DNA from: Peribacillus muralis
GTDB taxonomy: Bacteria > Bacillota > Bacilli > Bacillales > DSM-1321
Reading direction: 5' to 3'
Length of the DNA stretch: 64,000 nucleotides
NCBI RefSeq assembly: GCF_001439925.1
Contig: NZ_LMBV01000007.1
Coordinates: forward strand, 138,561 to 202,560
The first letter of the stretch is position 1; each line of letters starts with the position of its first letter. The position numbers and the translations under genes are program-made. Under the pieces are notes generated by a model, which ran no database searches, was not told the origin of the DNA, and saw nothing but the letters and a program-made list of their open reading frames with translations. This document shows, piece by piece, positions 19,054-27,659 of this stretch.

Positions 19054-20613
19054 ATGATAACGACCGATTTTTTACACCCTAAAGATATTAAAGAGGTTGC
19101 ACTAGGTGATGGTGCAGTCTCAATCGAAGAGATAATAGCGGTTGCAAGATATGGTGCAAAAGTTACTTTCACCGAGGCATATTGTGAAAGGGTGGATAAA
19201 TCACGAAGCTTAATAGAAAAATTTTTAGAAGATAATAGATTGATTTACGGTGTAACTACAGGTTTTGGCAGTAATATGACAGAAGTGATTTCTCCACAAG
19301 ACGCAGAAACCCTTCAACGGAATATTGTTCGTTCACATGCTGTTTCAGTAGGGGAAACTCTTGAAAAAGAAGTCGTAAGAGCCATTCAATTGATGATACT
19401 CGTGAATTTAGGCCAGGGTTATTCAGGGGTCCGTTTACAAGTTTTAAAGCTTATCGCTTCACTGTTAAATCACGATATACTTCCCTATGTTCCAGGTGAG
19501 GGGTCAGTGGGGTATCTGTCTCCTGAAGCCCACATGTCCTTATTGGTGATCGGGGAGGGACGGGCGTGGTACAATGATGAGCTTCTTCCGGGAAAGGATG
19601 CGTTAGCACAATCTGGATTGAAGCCCGTTACGCTTGGGTGTAAGGAAGGACTTGCTCTTATAAGCGGAACTGCTTCCGTCACTGCGATGGCTGTCCTGGC
19701 TTTATACAATAGCATGCAAGCAGCAAAAACCGCGGACATTACGGGAGCTATGTCATTAGAAGTGCTAAAAGGTACAATAAAAGCATTTGATCCCCGTCCA
19801 CATGCATTGAAAAAACATGAGGAACAGGCTAAAACAGCCAGAAATGTAACAAGGATTCTTGAAGGCAGCCAAATCATTGATACTTACAAGGAACATAGAT
19901 TACAAGATGCACTTAGCTTACGATGCATTCCACAAGTCCATGGAGCCATAAAAAGAGTATTGAAAGACGCTGCTGTTTCAATCGAAAATGAAATGAACTC
20001 TGTAAGTGACAATCCTCTGATTTTTCCGGAAGAGGAAGATGGAATTGCATTAATGGCTGGGAATTTTGATGGGTCGTTTGTTGGGATATACGCGGATACG
20101 ATATCCATAGCGTTAGCAAACTTAGCAAAAATAACAGAACGCAGAATAGATCGGCTTGTAAACCATCACCTTAGTGAATTACCTAATTTCTTAGTAGTTA
20201 ATCCAGGTTTAAATAGTGGCTACATGATTCCACAATATACAGCTGCCGGGCTATTAAATGAAATCAGGGTGCTCTCGCACCCAGCCACAATAGATAATAT
20301 CCCTACATGCGCAAACCAAGAAGACGTGATAAGTTTTGCCTATTTCGCTTCGAAGAAAGCCTATCGGATTTCGAAGAAACTTGAATATATTTTAGCCATA
20401 GAACTGATGACGGCAACCCAAGCAATGGATTTTCATCTGCCCTTGAAACCGTCGCCGGTTACGGAGGGGGTATATCATTTAGTTCGGACCGAAGTCCCGA
20501 AGGTTGAAGAAGATCGCTTTTTCCATCCTGACATTGAAGCGATTTATAGGCAAATTCATGAAGGTGAAATAGTGAAGCTCGTTGAAATGTCGATCGGGGA
20601 AATAGAGTTCTAA
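19054..20613 (+). CDS. HAL/PAL-family protein lacking the MIO-forming Ala-Ser-Gly triad
   Basis: 519 residues from ATG 19054 (GAGGAG ten bases upstream). The whole length aligns by eye with histidine ammonia-lyase: LIYGVTTGFGSN near residue 64, GLALISGTASVTAMA near 205, NSVSDNPLIFPEE near 315, and LNSGYMIPQYTAAGLLNE near 390. In canonical enzymes the segment GS(L/V)G-ASG-DLAPLAHM carries Ala-Ser-Gly, which cyclises to the electrophilic MIO prosthetic group. Here it reads GSVGYLSPEAHM (Gly153-Tyr154): exactly three residues are missing while both flanks are kept. The family's known ammonia-lyase chemistry needs MIO, so histidine ammonia-lyase activity is unlikely. I therefore do not call it hutH. 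Function unknown; neighbours are a transporter and a flavin amine oxidase. Confidence 0.85.
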   Translation: MITTDFLHPKDIKEVALGDGAVSIEEIIAVARYGAKVTFTEAYCERVDKSRSLIEKFLEDNRLIYGVTTGFGSNMTEVISPQDAETLQRNIVRSHAVSVGETLEKEVVRAIQLMILVNLGQGYSGVRLQVLKLIASLLNHDILPYVPGEGSVGYLSPEAHMSLLVIGEGRAWYNDELLPGKDALAQSGLKPVTLGCKEGLALISGTASVTAMAVLALYNSMQAAKTADITGAMSLEVLKGTIKAFDPRPHALKKHEEQAKTARNVTRILEGSQIIDTYKEHRLQDALSLRCIPQVHGAIKRVLKDAAVSIENEMNSVSDNPLIFPEEEDGIALMAGNFDGSFVGIYADTISIALANLAKITERRIDRLVNHHLSELPNFLVVNPGLNSGYMIPQYTAAGLLNEIRVLSHPATIDNIPTCANQEDVISFAYFASKKAYRISKKLEYILAIELMTATQAMDFHLPLKPSPVTEGVYHLVRTEVPKVEEDRFFHPDIEAIYRQIHEGEIVKLVEMSIGEIEF

Positions 20614-20621
20614 AACCATGT

Positions 20622-20669
20622 GGAAGCAGTTTTACTTTATTTAATAAGGTAAAATGGCTTCCTTTTTTT
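20622..20669 (+). terminator. Rho-independent terminator
   Basis: GGAAGC-GTTTTAC pairs with GTAAAAT-GCTTCC across an A/T-rich loop, then TTTTTTT. It follows the HAL-like gene. Confidence 0.8.
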
Positions 20670-20707
20670 AAAATGAAGGATCATATTTAAAGGAGGAGGG
20701 ATGTAAG

Positions 20708-21835
20708 ATGCATTATGATGTAATTGTAATTGGAGCTGGATCGATGGGTATGTCGGCAGGTTATTACCTTTCCAAGGCTGGGAAGAAGGTAGTATTATTG
20801 GATTCTTTCGTCCCGCCTCATAATAAAGGCAGTCATCATGGAGAAACAAGGATCATTAGACATGCTTATGGGGAAGGGGAAGAGTATGTATCTTTAGTCC
20901 TTAAAGCCCAAGAACTATGGAATGACTTAGAACAACTTACCGAAAGACAATTATTTCTTCGGACTGGCGTTTTGAATGCTGGCAGTCAGCAATCGCCTTT
21001 TATTAAGCAAGTGATCGCGAGTTCGAATAAATTTGGATTGCCCTTGGAAGTCCTCGGTGCAAATCAGGTTCATGAAAGATGGTCAGGCATCTCCCTGCCT
21101 GAAGATTATATTGGTTGTTTTGAACCGGCTTCAGGTGTTTTAAAAAGTGAAGAGTGCATTCGGGCGTATCAGCAACTTGCTGAATCACACGGCGCTGTCA
21201 TCAAAGTGAACAGCCCGGTAAGGAACCTAACTGTCCAGAGTGAAGGGGTCACAGTTATAACCGATGACCAAAGCTTTCATGCCGAAGCATTGGTCGTTGC
21301 AGCAGGAGCTTGGTCACCGAAGCTATTGGGTATGTTAGGGTTGCATGCTCCCCTGACCCCTATCCGGAAAACCTTCGCATGGTTTGATGCAGATGAGAAA
21401 TTATATGGTCACAATACCTTTCCTGCATTCACGTTCGATACGCCTGCAGGTATGTTCTATGGCTTTCCAAGTATAAGTGGTACTGGTTTGAAACTTGGGA
21501 GGCATGACGGGGGAAACGCTATAAATATCGATGAAGCGATGGCCCGGTTTGGTGAACTCGAGGAGGATGCAGGAGATTTGGTGCGTTTCTTGAACCAATT
21601 CATGCCTACCGGTCAAACATTGAAATACGGAAAAAACTGTATCTATACGATGACGCCGGATGAGGACTTTATCGTCGATCTGCATCCTCATCATCCCCAT
21701 GTTGTCATTGCAGCTGGTTTTTCTGGTCATGGATTTAAGTTCAGCAGTGTAATTGGTGAAAGTTTAAGTGACCTTATCCTCTCAGGAAAGACTGAGAATG
21801 ATATTTCCCCATTTTCGCTAAATAGATTCCATTAA
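20708..21835 (+). CDS. Monomeric sarcosine oxidase / N-methyltryptophan oxidase-like flavoenzyme
   Basis: 375 residues, ATG behind AAAGGAGGAGGG. N-terminal FAD-binding VIVIGAGSMGMSAGYYL with VVLLDS at strand 2; GSHHGETRIIRHAYGE near residue 41 and KNCIYTMTPDEDFIVD near 305 are typical of the SoxA/SolA group, the Cys being the covalent flavin attachment site in that family. GFSGHGFKFSSVIGE near 340 is the C-terminal FAD contact. Such enzymes oxidise N-methyl or secondary amino acids with O2 to give H2O2 and an aldehyde or imine. A terminator separates it from the HAL-like gene, yet the spacing (95 bp) allows partial read-through. Confidence 0.85.
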   Translation: MHYDVIVIGAGSMGMSAGYYLSKAGKKVVLLDSFVPPHNKGSHHGETRIIRHAYGEGEEYVSLVLKAQELWNDLEQLTERQLFLRTGVLNAGSQQSPFIKQVIASSNKFGLPLEVLGANQVHERWSGISLPEDYIGCFEPASGVLKSEECIRAYQQLAESHGAVIKVNSPVRNLTVQSEGVTVITDDQSFHAEALVVAAGAWSPKLLGMLGLHAPLTPIRKTFAWFDADEKLYGHNTFPAFTFDTPAGMFYGFPSISGTGLKLGRHDGGNAINIDEAMARFGELEEDAGDLVRFLNQFMPTGQTLKYGKNCIYTMTPDEDFIVDLHPHHPHVVIAAGFSGHGFKFSSVIGESLSDLILSGKTENDISPFSLNRFH

Positions 21836-21850
21836 GTTTATAGCAATGCT

Positions 21851-21889
21851 AGCCGTTGATTCCATTTCAAGAGAATCAACGGCTTTTTA
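21851..21889 (+). terminator. Rho-independent terminator
   Basis: AGCCGTTGATTC pairs perfectly with GAATCAACGGCT (12 bp), then TTTTAT. Confidence 0.9.
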
Positions 21890-21953
21890 TTGTATTTATA
21901 TTGCTCTGATTGGTAGACATGCAATAAACGTTAATCAGGTTATCTCCCAACTG

Positions 21954-22030
21954 TTGTCTAAAAAAATAATGCGTGATAGAATAAAAATATTCCGAAATTT
22001 GAAACTAAAATTCCGAATTTCGGTATTCCG
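21954..22030 (+). promoter_or_regulatory. Sigma-A promoter and candidate KipR operator of the pxp operon
   Basis: TTGTCT (21954-21959) and TAGAAT (21977-21982) are separated by 17 bases, a good sigma-A promoter. From the expected start site onward ATTCCG occurs at 21989, 22010 and 22025, and CCGAATTTCGG (22013-22023) is a perfect palindrome. The first two copies are 21 bases apart, two helical turns. IclR-type regulators bind such repeats near promoters; KipR, encoded at the operon end, is the obvious candidate. Binding is inference. Confidence 0.6.
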
Positions 22031-22088
22031 CTACATACTGTTAAGGAAATGATAATTTGATTTTTTTGTTTATGAAGGAGGAGGATCA

Positions 22089-22847
22089 ATGAATGCCGTT
22101 GATTTGAATTGTGATTTAGGCGAGAGTTTTGGCGCCTATCGTATGGGAAATGACAAGGAGATTTTAAATTATGTCACATCGGTCAATGTGGCTTGTGGAT
22201 TTCACGCTGGCGATCCGAGCGTCATGCGAAAAACGGTAAAGCTTGCCTTGGAAAAAGATGTGAGAATAGGGGCGCATCCAGGTTTACCGGATTTGATGGG
22301 TTTTGGCAGACGCAATATGAATATTGCCCCACAGGAGGCTTATGATATGGTCGTCTATCAAATTGGCGCATTAAATGGCTTCTTGCAGGCCGAGGGCAAA
22401 AGCATGCAGCATGTGAAACCGCATGGTGCTTTGTACAATATGGCCGCCCGAAACGAAGCGTTATCCTTGTATATTGCCGAGGCGATATACAAAGTGAATC
22501 CTGAGCTCATTCTTTTTGGGTTGTCAGGCAGTGAATTGATTCGCGCTGGTGAAGCAGTCGGCTTGCGAACGGCCAGTGAAGTGTTTGCCGACCGTACCTA
22601 TCAACAAGATGGTTCATTAACTTCCCGAATGGAGAAACATGCATTATTGGAAAATGATGAGGATGCTGCTGCACAGGTGATCCGGATGGTAAAGGAAGGG
22701 AAGGTCTTGTCCCAACAAGGGTCCGATGTCGCTTTAAGGGCAGATACCATTTGCATTCATGGGGACGGCGCACATGCGTTGACCTTTGCCCAGCATGTGA
22801 AAAAGTCTTTGGAATTATCTGAAATAACAGTCAAGTCATTCTCTTAA
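22089..22847 (+). CDS. pxpA: 5-oxoprolinase subunit A (LamB/YcsF family)
   Basis: 252 residues, ATG behind [25 protein letters not shown] at residue 5 and [16 protein letters not shown] near 32 are hallmark segments, with [12 protein letters not shown] near 118. With PxpB and PxpC it forms the ATP-dependent bacterial 5-oxoprolinase that opens 5-oxoproline to glutamate, removing a damage product of glutamine/glutamate. First gene of the operon. Confidence 0.95.
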   Translation: MNAVDLNCDLGESFGAYRMGNDKEILNYVTSVNVACGFHAGDPSVMRKTVKLALEKDVRIGAHPGLPDLMGFGRRNMNIAPQEAYDMVVYQIGALNGFLQAEGKSMQHVKPHGALYNMAARNEALSLYIAEAIYKVNPELILFGLSGSELIRAGEAVGLRTASEVFADRTYQQDGSLTSRMEKHALLENDEDAAAQVIRMVKEGKVLSQQGSDVALRADTICIHGDGAHALTFAQHVKKSLELSEITVKSFS

Positions 22848-22872
22848 TCATAGTACATAGGAGGTCAGTCCA

Positions 22873-24102
22873 TTGGAGCCAAACAAACTTACTTCAGCTC
22901 AGGAAAAGATACCCGCAAAGCCGAAAACAAACCGCACTTTATTGCTAGGTGCTGCCTTCTTAATGGCAACATCGGCAATAGGACCAGGTTTTTTAATGCA
23001 AACGACCGTATATACCCAAAGTCTTGCGGCAAGTTTCGGATTCGTTATTCTTATTTCGGTCATTCTTGATATTTTTGCCCAAACAAATGTATGGCGCATC
23101 ATTGCTGTATCTGAAAAGCGCGGTCAAGAGATTGCCAACATGGTCCTGCCTGGACTTGGTTATGTCCTGGCCGCACTCATCGTCATGGGAGGCCTTGCCT
23201 TCAATATAGGTAATATTGCAGGAGCAGGACTTGGCCTGAATGCAATGATAGGGATATCGCCTACTGCGGGAGCCGCAATAAGTGCGGTCATCGCTGTCTT
23301 GATATTTGTCGTTAAAGAAGCAGGAAAGGCCATGGATCGCTTTACGCAAATCGCCGGCTTCTTCATGATCTGTTTGATGATTTACGTAGCCTGGACAACC
23401 TCTCCTCCAGTAGGGGAAGCGGTAGTGAGGACGTTTGCGCCTGTTCAAATCGATATCATCGCCATCGTAACATTAGTGGGAGGATCGGTCGGTGGCTATA
23501 TAACATTTGCAGGGGGGCATCGTCTTTTGGATGCAGGCGTGAAAGGCGTTGGAGCATTACCTCAAGTTACTAAAAGCTCGATAGTGGGAATCTTGATCAC
23601 AACCGTCATGCGCGTCGCGTTATTTCTGGCAGTGCTTGGTGTCGTATCGAAAGGATTGCAAATCAATCAGGATAACCCGGCAGCATCCGTTTTTCAACTG
23701 GCTGCTGGTGACGTAGGATACCGCATATTTGGGGTGGTGATGTGGGCTGCAGCAATCACTTCCGTTGTTGGAGCTGCCTATACCTCCGTTTCCTTTATCA
23801 GAACATTCAGCGAAACGATCAATAAAAAGGCGAACTGGATAATCATTGGTTTTATTATCGTCTCGACAGTTTGCTTCTTGTTAATTGGCCAGCCGGTTAA
23901 AGTACTGCTTATAGTAGGCGCCATAAATGGATTGATTTTGCCAATCGCGCTTGGGACACTATTGATTGCCGCATATAAGCGAAATATTGTCGGCGATTAT
24001 AAACATCCACTATGGTTAACGATATCCGGAGTTTTTGTCGTAATCGTCATGGCGTTAATGGGAGGATATACAATAATCAAACAATTGCCTGCACTATTTT
24101 AA
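22873..24102 (+). CDS. ycsG: NRAMP-related transporter of the 5-oxoprolinase operon
   Basis: 409 residues from TTG 22873 behind AGGAGG. About eleven hydrophobic segments, starting near residue 24 (LLLGAAFLMATSAIGPGFLMQ). The SAIGPGF and GGSVGGYITFAGGHR segments resemble the NRAMP superfamily, but the metal-binding DPGN signature of true Mn/Fe transporters is not visible. B. subtilis has the homologue YcsG in the same place. Import of 5-oxoproline or a related compound fits the operon better than metal transport; that is inference. Confidence 0.85.
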   Translation: MEPNKLTSAQEKIPAKPKTNRTLLLGAAFLMATSAIGPGFLMQTTVYTQSLAASFGFVILISVILDIFAQTNVWRIIAVSEKRGQEIANMVLPGLGYVLAALIVMGGLAFNIGNIAGAGLGLNAMIGISPTAGAAISAVIAVLIFVVKEAGKAMDRFTQIAGFFMICLMIYVAWTTSPPVGEAVVRTFAPVQIDIIAIVTLVGGSVGGYITFAGGHRLLDAGVKGVGALPQVTKSSIVGILITTVMRVALFLAVLGVVSKGLQINQDNPAASVFQLAAGDVGYRIFGVVMWAAAITSVVGAAYTSVSFIRTFSETINKKANWIIIGFIIVSTVCFLLIGQPVKVLLIVGAINGLILPIALGTLLIAAYKRNIVGDYKHPLWLTISGVFVVIVMALMGGYTIIKQLPALF

Positions 24103-24176
24103 TAGAAATGAAGACAAATATTATAAGCAGGAAGGTTGTTTCAAACCTGCCAGTCTTGAATAGGAGATGTTCAGAT

Positions 24177-24968
24177 ATGATCGATCTGTCTCAAGTGACC
24201 CCTGCTGAGTTGCGTTCAATGATTCGGAATGATGAATTGGTAAAACCGACCGCAGGTATGGCTACCGGGTATGCACAAGCAAACGTAGCCATTTTAAAAA
24301 AAGAACATGCTTTTGACTTCTTATTATTCTGTCAGCGCAACCCAAAATCATGTCCATTGCTGGACGTAACGGAAATTGGTTCACCCATTCCCGCATTTGC
24401 CGCTCCCAATGGGGATATACGTACAGATATTCCTAAATACAGGGTATACAAATACGGGGAATTGGTGGATGAGGTAACGGACATAGCAAAATACTGGGAA
24501 GATGATATGGTTGGTTTTCTAATTGGGTGCAGCTTTACATTCGAACACGCTCTTTTAAATAACGATATTCCGATTCGCCATATTGAAGAGAGCTGTAATG
24601 TACCGATGTATAAAACCAATATTCCTTGTATCGAGGCAGGAATTTTCCATGGCAAAATGGTGGCTAGCATGAGACCGATTCCACAAGAGGATGTGGTGAG
24701 GGCTGCTCAAGTGACCTCGCGTTTTCCTGCCGTTCATGGCGGACCGATCCATATTGGTGACCCTGAAGCAATCGGGGTGTCCAACATCCAGCATCCGGAC
24801 TTTGGTGATCCCGTAACGGTGCATCCGGGGGAAGTGCCAGTCTTTTGGGCATGCGGCGTAACGCCTCAAGCCATCGCCATGGAAACCAAGCCGGAGATCA
24901 TGATCACACATGCACCTGGACATATGTTTGTAACGGACATCCGTGATGAAAAATTAGCTGTATTATAA
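24177..24968 (+). CDS. ycsI: YcsI-family putative hydro-lyase (DUF1445)
   Basis: 264 residues from ATG 24177 (TAGGAGA upstream); longer in-frame starts would overlap ycsG and are rejected. The family signature is visible: GYAQANVAILKKEHAFDFLLFCQRNP near residue 30 (given in parts), DMVGFLIGCSFTFE near 113, and THAPGHMFVTDI near the C-terminus. Members are annotated as D-glutamate cyclase or hydro-lyase and are conserved in the pxp/kip operon, linking it to pyroglutamate metabolism. Cytosolic. Confidence 0.9.
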   Translation: MIDLSQVTPAELRSMIRNDELVKPTAGMATGYAQANVAILKKEHAFDFLLFCQRNPKSCPLLDVTEIGSPIPAFAAPNGDIRTDIPKYRVYKYGELVDEVTDIAKYWEDDMVGFLIGCSFTFEHALLNNDIPIRHIEESCNVPMYKTNIPCIEAGIFHGKMVASMRPIPQEDVVRAAQVTSRFPAVHGGPIHIGDPEAIGVSNIQHPDFGDPVTVHPGEVPVFWACGVTPQAIAMETKPEIMITHAPGHMFVTDIRDEKLAVL

Positions 24969-24989
24969 TGGTCAGAAAGAGATGAGTTT

Positions 24990-25769
24990 ATGCCGAAAAA
25001 TCTATTGAATGAAACTGCTTGTAACATGTCTCCCTTGGGCGATTCCGCCATCGTAATCACATTTGGGAATGGAATCGATTATAGCGTTCACAAAAAGATA
25101 AAATTGTTCATGGATTTGTTGGAAGAAGACCCTTTTGCCGGGTTTGTGGAATGCGTACCGGCTTTTACGAATTTGACGGTTTTTTATGATCCGCTCGTAA
25201 TCTATAACACTCATAAGTCAAGCAATGAATCTTTTTCTCCCTATGAGGTGGTACGGTCGCTCTTAGAGGGGAAACAGAGGGATTCAATAGAAGATAAAAA
25301 GCTGTCACATCGAACGGTTTCCATTCCCGTTTGTTATGGAGGAGAATTTGGTCCGGATTTGGAATATGTAGCTCGTTATCATGATTTGACCACTGATGAA
25401 GTCATTCATATCCATTCTACGGGTGAATATTTGGCATACATGATTGGATTCGCTCCTGGCTTTCCGTTTCTGGGCGGACTTTCGGAAAACATCGCGACAC
25501 CAAGGCGAGCTTCGCCGAGAATGACGATACCAGCAGGGGCAGTCGGGATTGCCGGTAAGCAAACAGGGGTATATCCGATATCAACACCAGGTGGATGGCA
25601 ATTGATCGGACAAACGCCCGCTAAACTATTTTTACCGAATGTAAATCCCCCAAGCTTATTACAAGCGGGAGACATGGTGAAATTCCAACCAATCTCTGAA
25701 CAGGAATATAAAGAAACCAAGGGGGGATCAGATGAGTCTTCGCATAATCAAGCCAGGATTATTGACTAG
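24990..25769 (+). CDS. pxpB: 5-oxoprolinase subunit B (KipI family)
   Basis: 259 residues, ATG behind AAGAGATGAG. LGDSAIVITFGNGID near residue 12 and FAPGFPFLGGLSENIATPRR near 153 are typical, with AVGIAGKQTGVYPISTPGGW near 182. Partner of PxpC in the carboxyltransferase-like half of 5-oxoprolinase; in B. subtilis the homologue KipI also inhibits sporulation kinase KinA. Its 3' end overlaps pxpC by 38 bases. Confidence 0.93.
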   Translation: MPKNLLNETACNMSPLGDSAIVITFGNGIDYSVHKKIKLFMDLLEEDPFAGFVECVPAFTNLTVFYDPLVIYNTHKSSNESFSPYEVVRSLLEGKQRDSIEDKKLSHRTVSIPVCYGGEFGPDLEYVARYHDLTTDEVIHIHSTGEYLAYMIGFAPGFPFLGGLSENIATPRRASPRMTIPAGAVGIAGKQTGVYPISTPGGWQLIGQTPAKLFLPNVNPPSLLQAGDMVKFQPISEQEYKETKGGSDESSHNQARIID

Positions 25770-26724
25770 CATTCAAGATTTAGGCAGAAAAGGATTTCAG
25801 CAACATGGGGTGATCGTAGGGGGAGCGATGGATGGTTATTCATTACGAATGGCCAATATGTTGGTAGGCAATGACCAAGGAGAAGCGGCCTTGGAAATTA
25901 CCCTGATGGGCCCAACGATTAAAATGGAGAAAGATTGTCTACTATCGATAACGGGTGCGAATTTAACTCCTACAATCGACAATCATGCCGCTCCGATGTG
26001 GAAGCCCATTTATGTTAGGGAAGGATCGATTCTGCGTTTCGAAGGGTGTAAATCAGGCTGCCGGGCTTATTTATCCGTTGCCGGGGGATATGGTATTCCA
26101 GAAGTGATGGATAGTAAGAGCACTTATTTACGGGCTGGAATTGGCGGCTATATGGGAAGAGCTTTAAAGGCTGGCGATGTGCTGGCATGTGAACCTCGAA
26201 AAATTATCGATGGGCAGAAGTTGAAGGGCTCTTTTTCCTTTCCGATGTGGTTTGTCAATGAAAAAGAGTTCATGGGAGCACGAAATCCAGTCATTCGTTT
26301 CATTATTGGAAGCCAGTACGAGCATTTCACGAATGATAGTAAAGATCGTTTTGAAAAGGATTCATATAAAGTTTCCAATCAATCTGACCGCATGGGGTAT
26401 AGACTATCAGGTCCGGCGCTTGAGCTGGAAAATAATAAGGAGTTGCTTTCCGAGGCGGTCACTAATGGCTCGATTCAGGTTCCGCCAGATGGAAATCCGA
26501 TCATTCTCCTTGCGGACAGGCAAACGACGGGAGGATATCCTAAAATAGCTCAGGTGATTACCGCAGATTTACCAATGATCGCTCAAGTTAAACCAGGGGA
26601 GTCGATTCAATTTTCCCGGGTGACCTTAAGGGAGGCAGAGCGCCTGTATCTTCATAAAGAACGACAAATGAAAGAATGGAAGGCTTCGATTACATTGGCC
26701 TTGAATAATTGGCTTCTCAATTAG
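25732..26724 (+). CDS. pxpC: 5-oxoprolinase subunit C (KipA/biotin-dependent carboxylase-like)
   Basis: 330 residues, ATG with GGGGGATC before it, inside the end of pxpB. Family marks: GLLTSIQDLGRKGFQQHGV near residue 8, GGAMDGYSLRMANMLVGN near 31, SDRMGYRLSGPALE near 217, and LLADRQTTGGYPKIAQV near 257. Forms the PxpBC complex that completes ATP-dependent 5-oxoproline opening. Last structural gene; the regulator kipR follows after 101 bp. Confidence 0.93.
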   Translation: MSLRIIKPGLLTSIQDLGRKGFQQHGVIVGGAMDGYSLRMANMLVGNDQGEAALEITLMGPTIKMEKDCLLSITGANLTPTIDNHAAPMWKPIYVREGSILRFEGCKSGCRAYLSVAGGYGIPEVMDSKSTYLRAGIGGYMGRALKAGDVLACEPRKIIDGQKLKGSFSFPMWFVNEKEFMGARNPVIRFIIGSQYEHFTNDSKDRFEKDSYKVSNQSDRMGYRLSGPALELENNKELLSEAVTNGSIQVPPDGNPIILLADRQTTGGYPKIAQVITADLPMIAQVKPGESIQFSRVTLREAERLYLHKERQMKEWKASITLALNNWLLN

Positions 26725-26825
26725 TTCCAGCAGGAGGTTCCCGGATTGGGTGCCTTCTTTTCCTGTTTCAGATCGTTTTTTCGTTTATAATAGAATGAGA
26801 GATGAACCTTGAAAGGAGACAATGA

Positions 26826-27581
26826 ATGCAAGCACATAACAAAACCGTCGTCAAATCGATGCAGATCCTTACCCTTTTCATCAATCATCCGAAACTTACC
26901 TTTAATGAAATGATGGAATACGCCAACCTGCCTAAAACCTCATTGCATCGGATGGTGGGCTCATTGGAGGAAATGGGGTTTTTAACGCGGGATGAATTCG
27001 GCTATTATTCACTAGGCCTAATATTCTTGCAGTTTGGTCAGCTGGTGGGGGAGCGTTTGGATATCAGATCAATTGCCTATCCCATCATGAAGGACCTTCG
27101 GGATGACGTTGAAGAGGCCGTGAATTTAATTGTGCGGGATAAGGACGAAGCTATGTATATTGAAAAGGTGGATACGTTGCAACCCGTTCGGCTTTATACC
27201 TCCATTGGCAGGCGTTCACCACTGTATGCCGGCGATTCTCGGATCATTCTCGCGTATATGCCTGAAGAAGAACGTGAAGCGTATATCGACAGCACCGACC
27301 TTAATCCAATAGCGATGGGAACGATCACCGATAAAAAAACACTCCAACATTCTTTGGATGAAGCGAGGTTGAACGGCTACACGATAACTTCATCAGAATT
27401 GGAGAATTATACAAAATCGGTCAGTGCACCGATCCTTAACGGAAAAAATCAAATTGTCGCTGCCATTAGCGTCGCTGGGATTGAAGCGAGATTTCAGGAG
27501 GATCGTCTGCCTGAATTAATAGATAAAGTAACGAAAGCTGCCAAAGAGATTTCCATGAAACTAGGTTCACAAACTCAATAA
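26826..27581 (+). CDS. kipR: IclR-family regulator of the 5-oxoprolinase operon
   Basis: 251 residues, ATG 26826 with AAGGAG eight bases upstream. Residues ~8-70 form the winged helix-turn-helix (LTFNEMMEYANLPKTSLHRMV), residues ~80-245 the IclR effector domain (VGERLDIRSIAYPIM; YTKSVSAPILNGKNQIVAAIS). Position and family match B. subtilis KipR, repressor of kip. It has its own short upstream gap and may be co-transcribed with the operon. Candidate operators lie at 21989-22030. Confidence 0.85.
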   Translation: MQAHNKTVVKSMQILTLFINHPKLTFNEMMEYANLPKTSLHRMVGSLEEMGFLTRDEFGYYSLGLIFLQFGQLVGERLDIRSIAYPIMKDLRDDVEEAVNLIVRDKDEAMYIEKVDTLQPVRLYTSIGRRSPLYAGDSRIILAYMPEEEREAYIDSTDLNPIAMGTITDKKTLQHSLDEARLNGYTITSSELENYTKSVSAPILNGKNQIVAAISVAGIEARFQEDRLPELIDKVTKAAKEISMKLGSQTQ

Positions 27582-27602
27582 GTAAAGTTTATTTACATAA
27601 AC

Positions 27603-27638
27603 GAACATACCGCCTTAGTGAAAAGGGGGTATGTTTTT
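27603..27638. terminator. Bidirectional terminator between kipR and lysR-type gene
   Basis: AACATACC-GCC pairs with GG-GGTATGTT, with T-run to the right. The genes converge here, so it may serve both. Confidence 0.7.
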
Positions 27639-27659
27639 TCGGAATGGGTGAAGATACCT

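Noticed and set aside
19054-20613. Calling this gene hutH
   Set aside because: The Ala-Ser-Gly needed for MIO is missing, so histidine ammonia-lyase activity is unsupported.
22873-24102. Mn2+/Fe2+ NRAMP transporter
   Set aside because: The DPGN metal motif is not visible and the gene lies inside the 5-oxoprolinase operon.
24012-24176. N-terminal extension of ycsI
   Set aside because: It would overlap ycsG by 91 bases and lacks a ribosome binding site; the family begins near ATG 24177.
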